DNA from: UBA2645 sp044360285
Lineage (GTDB): Bacteria; Pseudomonadota; Alphaproteobacteria; Rickettsiales; UBA1997
NCBI GenBank assembly: GCA_044360285.1
Contig: JBIKKP010000042.1
Coordinates: 1 to 11,822, forward strand
Direction of reading: 5' to 3'
DNA length: 11,822 nucleotides
The notes below the pieces were generated by a model. It worked only from the letters and a program-made list of their open reading frames with translations. It was not told the origin of the DNA and searched no databases. Shown piece after piece: positions 7,227 through 11,822 of the stretch. The translations under genes were made by a program, and so were the position numbers. Positions within the stretch are counted from its first letter, which is position 1, and each line of letters begins with the position of its first letter.

Positions 7227-7263
7227 AAAAAAAAGCCCGATCTCGGCGATTGCGAGACCGGGC
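7227..7263 (-). terminator. Rho-independent terminator after the TAXI gene
   Basis: Reading the minus strand, the arm GCCCGGTCTCG (7263-7253) and the arm CGAGATCGGGC (7245-7235) form an 11-bp stem with one mismatch and a 7-nt loop. Eight U follow directly (7234-7227). It begins 19 bp after the TAXI gene stop. This is a textbook intrinsic terminator for leftward transcription. On the plus strand the hairpin is preceded by, not followed by, the long homopolymer, so it is mainly one-directional. Confidence 0.92.
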
Positions 7264-7282
7264 CTTAAGTATTTTTCTTAGC

Positions 7283-8254
7283 CTATTGTTTTAACAATTT
7301 AGCCTCTTGGAAATATCTGGCAGCACCTGGATGCATTGGCGCTGTGTTGCCTTCAGTAATCATATCTTCTTTTTTCAAAGAAGAGAAAACTGGATGCAAA
7401 GTTTTGAAATTTTCAAAATTTTCGAAGACCGCTTTGGTTAGCTTATAAACAACGTCGCTGTTGGTTTTTTCTGAAGTAACTAGAGCTGATTTTACGCCAA
7501 AGGTTTCGATATTTCCTGGATTACCGGCATACATACCGCCTGGAATTGTTGCTTTTACGTAAGATGGAGAAGCTTGGGTTAGCTTGTCAATTGTTGCGCG
7601 ATCAATTGGAATGATACGCACTTTGCAGCTTTGTGTAGCTTCTTGCAACACACCATTTGGATTTCCAGAAGCATAGATCATGATGTCAATTTTGTCGTCG
7701 CAAAGTGCTCTAGGCTGCTCTGAAGGTTGTAAAAAAGTGACCGCAGAAAAACTTTCTCTGTCCCAGCCTTTTACGCCCATCAACACTTCCATTGTTGCAT
7801 ACATTCCCGAACCTTCTGGACCGAAATTAATTCTTTTACCAACTACATCATCAAGTCTTTTAATGTCAGATTTTTCTAACACAGCCATAGTAAAGGTTTC
7901 GGTGTAAAGTGAAAAAACTGAACGCAAATCTTTGAAAGGTTTTTGATCAGCAAAAAATCCAGTGCCATTAAAAGCATGATACTGCCAGTCTGATTGTACG
8001 ACGCCAAAATCAATTGCGCCGTTTCGAATTGCATTAAGGTTTGAAACCGAACCTCCTGTTGATTCAACTGAACATCTGATGCCATGCTCTTTTCTACCGC
8101 GATTTAAAAGACGACAAATTGCACCGCCAGCTGGGTAATAAACACCAGTAATTGCACCCGTGCCGATAGAAACATATTTTGTAGCAGAAATTGCTTCGGC
8201 ATTAAAGCACAAAAAAGATGCAGCCATCAGTAAGGCGGTAGTTATTTTTTTCAT
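7283..8254 (-). CDS. TAXI family TRAP transporter solute-binding protein
   Basis: A 323-residue periplasmic binding protein. The signal peptide covers residues 1 to about 21-24 (basic MKK, hydrophobic core TALLMAASFLCF, then an AEA or ISA cleavage region). The mature protein opens with KYVSIGTGAITGVYYPAGGA (26-45), the family hallmark of the TAXI/NMT1-like fold, and continues with STGGSVSNLNAIRNGAIDFG (65-84), VVQSDW (85-90) and FGPEGSGM. TAXI proteins deliver substrate (glutamate or other carboxylates in characterised cases) to a fused TRAP membrane protein. No TRAP permease gene is in this window, so the partner must be encoded elsewhere. The gene stands alone, with its own intrinsic terminator, and is transcribed away from the dicarboxylate/amino-acid symporter. 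The start ATG precedes a clear signal sequence; the Shine-Dalgarno is weak. The family is firm; the substrate is not known. Confidence 0.94.
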   Translation of the reverse strand: MKKITTALLMAASFLCFNAEAISATKYVSIGTGAITGVYYPAGGAICRLLNRGRKEHGIRCSVESTGGSVSNLNAIRNGAIDFGVVQSDWQYHAFNGTGFFADQKPFKDLRSVFSLYTETFTMAVLEKSDIKRLDDVVGKRINFGPEGSGMYATMEVLMGVKGWDRESFSAVTFLQPSEQPRALCDDKIDIMIYASGNPNGVLQEATQSCKVRIIPIDRATIDKLTQASPSYVKATIPGGMYAGNPGNIETFGVKSALVTSEKTNSDVVYKLTKAVFENFENFKTLHPVFSSLKKEDMITEGNTAPMHPGAARYFQEAKLLKQ

Positions 8255-8582
8255 GTTCTTAGAGAAGATTGAGTTGGCGAAAAAATTACGAAAAGTTGCG
8301 CGAAGATTTAGGGCTTTTTTTAAAAGTCAAACTGATCTGAGAAGCATGATTTTACCGAAGTTTATCACTAAGAAACGAAAGTAAAAAATCTCTTAGGGAA
8401 AAAAATTTTGACATTAAAAAACCACTTACCTAAGCATCGCCGCCCTCTTGCTTGCAGGTGCCTCGCCCTACGGCAATGTCAGCAAGCTGCAGCTATCGGT
8501 TCGATTACAAAATAAAAACTGTAAATCAACTACAGCGGCGCCACTCAGGCTAAACCCATATCAATCTCAAAAAAACAAAAAC
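8255..8582. other. Divergent intergenic region with leader of the symporter gene
   Basis: This 328-bp stretch separates the divergent TAXI and symporter genes and must hold both promoters. The left half is AT-rich. Four CTAAG/CTTAG pentamers occur (CTTAG 8258-8262, CTAAG 8368-8372, CTTAG 8392-8396, CTAAG 8430-8434); two of them form the dyad CTTAGG/CCTAAG around a TTGACA hexamer. From about 8435 to 8505 the composition turns GC-rich, unlike its flanks. In the symporter frame it reads LSIAALLLAGASPYGN, so it may be a remnant of coding sequence or a structured leader. The final 60 bp before the ATG are A-rich with no Shine-Dalgarno. I see no tRNA or complete small gene. Confidence 0.6.
8408..8436 (+). 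promoter_or_regulatory. Candidate sigma70-type promoter for the symporter
   Basis: A perfect TTGACA (8408-8413) is followed after 17 bp by TAAGCA (8431-8436), a weak -10 match. If it is used, the transcript would have a 5' leader of about 140 nt. The inverted pair CTTAGG/CCTAAG brackets the -35 region and overlaps the -10, as an operator might. The evidence is motif only, so confidence is low. Confidence 0.3.
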
Positions 8583-9803
8583 ATGAAACTTTGGCAGCAG
8601 GTTCTTATTGGTCTAATTTTAGGTGTTATTGCCGGAATTTTTTTAGGTGAAAAAGCTGCTGGCTTAAAAATATTTGGCACAGTTTTTATCAGCCTCATCA
8701 AGATGGTCATTGTTCCACTAATTTTCTTCGCACTTCTTTCTGGCATTACCTCAATGCACGGTCATGGAAATTTCACCAGAGTCGGCATTAAAGGTTTTGG
8801 TAGCTACATTCTTACCGCAATCTTTGCTGTAGTTATTGGTCTGGCTGCCGGCATAATTTTTAAACCAGGTGCCGGGGTTGACCTTCATTCAATTCTTGAT
8901 CTCACTCAAGCGCAGACTCCAGTAATTGTAAAAACTCCGCCAACAATTACAGAGTTTTTGCTAAACTTGATCCCGACTAATCCAATCAACTCAATGGCAA
9001 CTGATCAGTTTTTACAGATCATCATTTTTTCAATCTTCACTGGCATCACCATCAATCTTGTTGGCGACAAAGCTAAACCAGTAAAAGAACTTATCGCAAG
9101 CGCTTCGAGTGTCACTTTCCGCATGATCGAAATCATCATCAAACTTGCTCCACTTGGTGTATTTGGTTTTATCTCTTGGGTCATTGGTACACAAGGTATG
9201 GACATTCTTTCTGCACTTGCAAAACTCATCGCCGCTGTATTGGCTGCTTGCGCTTTCCAATATGTTGTTTTTGGCTTCATGATTTTGTTCTTCGCACGTC
9301 TTTCTCCACTTCCTTTCTACAAAAAAATTCTCTTCACACAGTCAATTGCCTTTGCAACCAGCAGCAGTAAGGCAACTCTTTCAACAGCAATGTCTCAACT
9401 TCAAGAAAGACTTGGTGTATCAAAAACCAACTCAAACTTCTTGATGCCACTTGGCGTTTGCATTAATATGGACGGCACCGCGATTTATCTTGGTATCTGC
9501 GCCCTATTCTTTGCGCAGGCTTACGGAATTGACCTTACAACTCAAAACTACCTAATGCTTGTTTTGACTTGCACCCTTGGTTCAATTGGCGCTGCAGGAA
9601 TCCCAGCTGGCGCAATCATTTTCATGAGCATGGTTTTAACTTCGGTTGGCCTGCCTATTGAAGGAATCGGCATCATTCTTGGTGTAGATAGAATTTTGGA
9701 TATGGTTAGAACCACTATCAACATCACCGGCGACAGTGCTATCACTTTGATCGTCGATAAATCAGAAGGTGCTCTTGATGAAAAACTTTACTACAAAAAG
9801 TAA
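8583..9803 (+). CDS. Dicarboxylate/amino acid:cation symporter (DAACS family)
   Basis: Inner-membrane secondary transporter of the GltP/DctA/Glt-Ph family taking up an acidic amino acid or C4-dicarboxylate with Na+ or H+. I start at the ATG at 8583 (406 residues), which begins directly with the first helix, MKLWQQVLIGLILG; the open frame extends 45 codons further upstream, but that part is not like this family. Landmarks: Ser-rich hairpin 1, SSSKATLSTAM (260-270); the NMDGTA motif (295-300); hairpin 2, LGSIGAAGIPAG (332-343); and DRILDMVRTTINITGD (369-384). The substrate-binding residues known from Glt-Ph correspond here to Asp373, Arg376 and Asn380, with Asp384 a cation ligand. Retaining both Asp373 and Arg376 favours glutamate/aspartate over neutral amino acids. 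Hairpin 2 resembles the EAAT-type GAAGIP form. Its last 26 bp overlap the lolA start, so lolA translation is probably coupled to it. Confidence 0.95.
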   Translation: MKLWQQVLIGLILGVIAGIFLGEKAAGLKIFGTVFISLIKMVIVPLIFFALLSGITSMHGHGNFTRVGIKGFGSYILTAIFAVVIGLAAGIIFKPGAGVDLHSILDLTQAQTPVIVKTPPTITEFLLNLIPTNPINSMATDQFLQIIIFSIFTGITINLVGDKAKPVKELIASASSVTFRMIEIIIKLAPLGVFGFISWVIGTQGMDILSALAKLIAAVLAACAFQYVVFGFMILFFARLSPLPFYKKILFTQSIAFATSSSKATLSTAMSQLQERLGVSKTNSNFLMPLGVCINMDGTAIYLGICALFFAQAYGIDLTTQNYLMLVLTCTLGSIGAAGIPAGAIIFMSMVLTSVGLPIEGIGIILGVDRILDMVRTTINITGDSAITLIVDKSEGALDEKLYYKK

Positions 9804-10443
9804 AAACAAAATTTCTTGGAAGCTTGGCTACGTAGGTCTCATCGCCTACGTAGCCTTTTGTTTATGCGCGGCAAAAACTTTTGCCGCGCAAAATTTGCTG
9901 CAAAAATATCAGCAAGATTTGACGCAAGTTGAGGATTACTTAAACAATATCAGCAAGCTCTCAGCAAACTTTACGCAACAATCAGAAGGAAAATTGGTAA
10001 AGGGGAAATTTTTTCTTTTACGCAACAAAGAGTCCGCCGGCAAAATGCGTATCGAATATCTTGCCGAACCAAAAATTCTTATCGTCGTTAACGGCTCGGT
10101 TTTATCTTATGTTGACATTGAACTTGACGAAACCTCGCGTCTTGGCACAAACACAACTCCAGCCTCATTTCTGACTCGTCCAAACATCTCATTTTCAGCA
10201 AAGGATGTTGAGATTACCGGCGTTCAAAAAAGCAGCAATCGCATCAAAATCTCGCTCATGAAAAAAAATCGCAAAGAAGCTGGTGAGTTTAGTTTGATTT
10301 TCGATTTGAACCCGCTGAGTTTCGTAAAAATGGAAGTGAAAAATGATCTCGGCTCGGTTGTAGGCGTGACGCTGCACGAGATCGATTTCAATAGCGAAAT
10401 TTCTGACAAACTTTTCGTCATCAAAAACAAAAGCCTGCAGTAA
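9778..10443 (+). CDS. lolA: Outer-membrane lipoprotein carrier protein LolA
   Basis: Periplasmic chaperone that accepts lipoproteins from the LolCDE/LolF exporter in the inner membrane and carries them to the outer membrane. I chose the ATG at 9778 (222 residues) because AGAAGG lies 8 bp upstream and because it gives a complete signal peptide: basic residues 2-14, hydrophobic core LGYVGLIAYVAFCLC, then a cleavage region near KTFAA|QN (residue ~37). The mature part has the alphaproteobacterial LolA pattern: ISKLSANFTQQSEGKLVKGKF near the start, then GKMRIEYLAEPKILIVVNGS, a YVDIELDET stretch and a typical FDLNPLSFVKMEV segment, all in an eleven-stranded-barrel-like beta pattern. The gene overlaps the symporter by 26 bp and lies 12 bp ahead of tolR. 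Oddly, the signal-peptide codons contain two perfect 11-bp inverted repeats; the first is followed by T-rich sequence like a terminator for the symporter. The LolA family call is good; membership of a broader LolA-like group is possible. Confidence 0.88.
   Translation: MKNFTTKSKNKISWKLGYVGLIAYVAFCLCAAKTFAAQNLLQKYQQDLTQVEDYLNNISKLSANFTQQSEGKLVKGKFFLLRNKESAGKMRIEYLAEPKILIVVNGSVLSYVDIELDETSRLGTNTTPASFLTRPNISFSAKDVEITGVQKSSNRIKISLMKKNRKEAGEFSLIFDLNPLSFVKMEVKNDLGSVVGVTLHEIDFNSEISDKLFVIKNKSLQ
9826..9862 (+). terminator. Possible intrinsic terminator or attenuator within lolA
   Basis: GGCTACGTAGG (9826-9836) and CCTACGTAGCC (9845-9855) are a perfect 11-bp inverted repeat with an 8-nt loop, followed by TTTTGTT. 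It begins 23 bp after the symporter stop, where a terminator would be expected, but lies inside the lolA frame and encodes part of its signal-peptide core. A ribosome translating lolA would prevent the hairpin from forming, so it could act as a translation-dependent attenuator. The structure is plain in the sequence; the function is inferred. Confidence 0.45.
9866..9889. repeat. Second perfect inverted repeat in the lolA signal-peptide region
   Basis: GCGCGGCAAAA (9866-9876) and TTTTGCCGCGC (9879-9889) are exact reverse complements separated by two bases. It lies 10 bp after the first hairpin and covers the end of the signal peptide (CAAKTFAA). In RNA the centre would open to a larger loop, leaving a strong GC-rich 7-bp stem. 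No T-run follows. Confidence 0.85.
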
Positions 10444-10455
10444 TATCTAGGAACC

Positions 10456-10878
10456 ATGGGTGCTTCTTTTCAGCAGAAAAATAACAGAAAAAAACGCCAG
10501 ACAATCAGCGAAATAAACATCACACCTTTCGTCGATGTTTTACTGGTTTTGCTGATAATTTTTATGGTCGCCGCACCAATGATGACAAGCGCAGTAAATA
10601 TAGACCTGCCAAAAGGCGCCGCCAATCCCAATCAAGATAAAATTCAGCCAATTTCTGTTTCAGTAAAATCTGACGGGGCAATTTTTTTACAGGAAGAAGA
10701 AACAAAACTCGGCAACCTTAAAACCCAACTGCTGCAAATCACCAACAACAATTTGAGCAATAAAATCTATATTCGCGCCGACAAAAACCTTGATTATGGC
10801 CGTGTCATGGAAGTTGTTAAAACCATCAGCCTTGCTGGTTTTAATCAGGTCGTTTTAGAGACTGAATTGGCGCAATGA
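10456..10878 (+). CDS. tolR: ExbD/TolR family biopolymer transport protein
   Basis: A 140-residue inner-membrane protein with one N-terminal helix and a periplasmic domain, part of a proton-driven motor (TolQ-TolR or ExbB-ExbD) that energises outer-membrane processes. After a basic cytoplasmic segment (KNNRKKRQT), the signature ISEINITPFVDVLLVLLIIFMV spans residues 17-38. Asp27 corresponds to the membrane Asp needed for proton use (Asp23 of E. coli TolR). The periplasmic part ends with IYIRADKNLDYGRVMEVVKTI and a GFNQVVLETE strand, typical of the family. AGGA lies 4 bases before the ATG. The neighbour tolA starts in the TGA/ATG overlap (4 bp), which favours TolR over ExbD. The usual partner tolQ is not immediately upstream; lolA is there instead. 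Membership of the ExbD/TolR family is certain; TolR rather than ExbD is inferred from the tolA neighbour. Confidence 0.93.
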   Translation: MGASFQQKNNRKKRQTISEINITPFVDVLLVLLIIFMVAAPMMTSAVNIDLPKGAANPNQDKIQPISVSVKSDGAIFLQEEETKLGNLKTQLLQITNNNLSNKIYIRADKNLDYGRVMEVVKTISLAGFNQVVLETELAQ

Positions 10879-11771
10879 TTAAGAATTTGCTCTATTCGCT
10901 GTTCCTGCATTCAATTTTGTTGGCGGTAATTTATGCTAATTTTGCTCTCAAAAAAATTCCCGACAACAAGACTAGCGAATTTTCAGTAAGCTTGATTTCC
11001 ATTGCTGGAGAGCAACAAACAAACCAAATTACCGAGGCTGTAAAGGAAGTTCCAAAGAAAGATTTGTCGAAAAAAAATAAGGATGAAATTCGCAAAAAAG
11101 CTAAGTCTCCTAACGATTTCAAAAAAGATGCGGTAAAGGAGCAAAACAAAGAAATAGCCAAATCAAAGCCTGAACAATCAATAGCTAAGCCTAGCGAAAG
11201 CGATGTTGCCGAATTCAAGTCGCAGGCTGCGCCAGAAAAAAAACAAGAAGAAAGTAAAAATAAAAATGATGAGCTAGCTAATAAAAATAAAGACGAGGTG
11301 AAGAAAGAAGTGCAGCAAGACACTATCGATCTAGGCGCAAAAGAAGAGGCAAAAGAAGAGCAAGAAGAAATTAAAAGTGAGGCCACACAAGAAGCCTCAT
11401 CAACACAACAAAACAGCAACAATATCGAAGGCATCGATCTTTCTGCGCGTGAGAAATTCAATATTCAGGCGCAGCTCAATCGTTGTTATGTCAGAGCAAT
11501 TACCGAAAGCAAATCAAGCAGCAAAATCCGCGTCAGTTTAAAAGTTCGCATCAGCGAAGATGGTTACATCGATTTGGCAATTGAAGATATGATTGACATG
11601 CAGCGTTATAACAGCTTCAAGCCTTACAAAATTGCTATTGATAACATCCGCCGCGCAATTGACTTGTGCAGCCCGCTTAGAAATTTACCGCTCGATAAAT
11701 ATGAAGCCTGGAAGGAAGCGGTTTTGGACTTTGATGAGAATGAAGCGACAGCAGCAGAAGAAGTGAAATAA
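10875..11771 (+). CDS. tolA: TolA-like cell envelope integrity protein
   Basis: A 298-residue protein with TolA architecture. It has a short cytoplasmic start and one membrane helix (about residues 5-24) containing SLFLH, the Ser-x-x-x-His motif by which TolA/TonB helices engage the proton motor. A long, highly charged Lys/Glu/Gln/Ala-rich segment follows (about 50-185), predicted to span the periplasm as helix or coiled coil. A compact C-terminal domain (about 190-285) has Cys204 and Cys265, which could form a disulphide, and the alphaproteobacterial pattern LNRCY..., LKVRISEDGYI, AIDLCSPLRNLPLDKYEAWKEAVLDF. In the Tol-Pal system TolA links the inner-membrane motor to TolB/Pal and helps outer-membrane constriction at division. 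It overlaps tolR by 4 bp (ATGA), so the two are co-translated. No tolB or pal is visible before the window ends. A TonB-like role is less likely given the C-terminal domain. Confidence 0.9.
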   Translation: MIKNLLYSLFLHSILLAVIYANFALKKIPDNKTSEFSVSLISIAGEQQTNQITEAVKEVPKKDLSKKNKDEIRKKAKSPNDFKKDAVKEQNKEIAKSKPEQSIAKPSESDVAEFKSQAAPEKKQEESKNKNDELANKNKDEVKKEVQQDTIDLGAKEEAKEEQEEIKSEATQEASSTQQNSNNIEGIDLSAREKFNIQAQLNRCYVRAITESKSSSKIRVSLKVRISEDGYIDLAIEDMIDMQRYNSFKPYKIAIDNIRRAIDLCSPLRNLPLDKYEAWKEAVLDFDENEATAAEEVK

Positions 11772-11781
11772 ATAATAGGCT

Positions 11782-11822
11782 CGTCATCCTTGGATGCGAA
11801 GCGAACGAGATTCTCGAAGCCT
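11782..11822. repeat. Second copy of the CGTCATCCT intergenic repeat, cut by window end
   Basis: CTCGTCATCCTTG (11780-11792) is identical to 3416-3428, the left arm of the palindrome beside the ATPase gene. The following bases (GATGCGAAGCGAACGAGATTCTCGAAGCCT) differ, so this is a longer variant whose right arm probably lies beyond the window. It starts 10 bp after the tolA stop, again at a gene's 3' end. Confidence 0.65.

Noticed and set aside
8490..8510. tRNA-like T-loop (GGTTCGATTAC)
   Set aside because: The flanking bases do not pair as a T-stem and no anticodon, D-arm or acceptor stem can be built around it.
8448..8582. 45-codon N-terminal extension of the symporter
   Set aside because: The family begins at the first helix, which follows the ATG at 8583; the extension would start from a TTG and has no family resemblance.
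10931..11461. Long minus-strand Ser/Phe-rich frame
   Set aside because: It is antisense to the Lys/Glu-rich TolA segment; the Ser/Phe/Leu content is just the complement of AAA/GAA-rich codons.
1..11822. CRISPR array, prophage, insertion sequence, toxin-antitoxin or defence island
   Set aside because: No regularly spaced repeats, transposase, integrase, or recognisable toxin or defence genes were seen; the content is mostly housekeeping and envelope functions.

Overview
The window looks like chromosomal DNA from a low-GC Gram-negative bacterium, most likely an alphaproteobacterium. The TolA C-terminal domain, the LolA type and the TAXI binding protein fit that group. The scattered CGTCATCCT-type intergenic palindromes recall those of Rickettsiales- or Holosporales-like genomes. 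The lineage is an inference; no rRNA or other marker gene is present. Outer-membrane and periplasmic genes (a beta-barrel, LolA, TolR, TolA) confirm a diderm envelope. Many genes have no clear Shine-Dalgarno sequence, and AT-rich leaders are common.

Layout. 2-631 (+) is the 3' end of an outer-membrane barrel gene. It converges on an unrecognised, Gly-rich hypothetical gene (647-1330, -) that seems to be frameshifted from a start at 1421. glmS follows at 1434-3275 (-). Next, after a 177-bp gap carrying a palindromic repeat, comes a very tight minus-strand operon read from 7209 down to 3453: folE, maf, terC and a TPC-type P1B metal ATPase, joined by a 7-bp overlap, a 4-bp gap and a 1-bp gap. 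Upstream is a single-gene unit for a TAXI-family periplasmic binding protein (7283-8254, -) that ends in a clear intrinsic terminator. A 328-bp divergent intergenic region separates it from a plus-strand run: a glutamate/aspartate/dicarboxylate symporter (8583-9803), lolA (9778-10443), tolR/exbD (10456-10878) and tolA (10875-11771). The window ends inside a second copy of the CGTCATCCT repeat.

How the genes fit together. The plus-strand run is mainly envelope maintenance: LolA ferries lipoproteins to the outer membrane, and TolR/TolA are parts of the Tol-Pal machine, although tolQ is not beside them. GlmS feeds amino-sugar synthesis for peptidoglycan and LPS. The minus operon combines pterin/folate entry (FolE), nucleotide house-cleaning (Maf) and two membrane metal-handling proteins (TerC, P1B ATPase). 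The TAXI protein and the symporter are divergently transcribed uptake components and could share control from the region between them.

I did not find a convincing new multi-gene system. The observations most worth checking are two perfect 11-bp inverted repeats inside the lolA signal-peptide coding region (the first resembles a terminator), the frameshifted Gly-rich hypothetical gene, the terminator placed just before folE, and the GC-rich leader with CTAAG half-sites between the two uptake genes.
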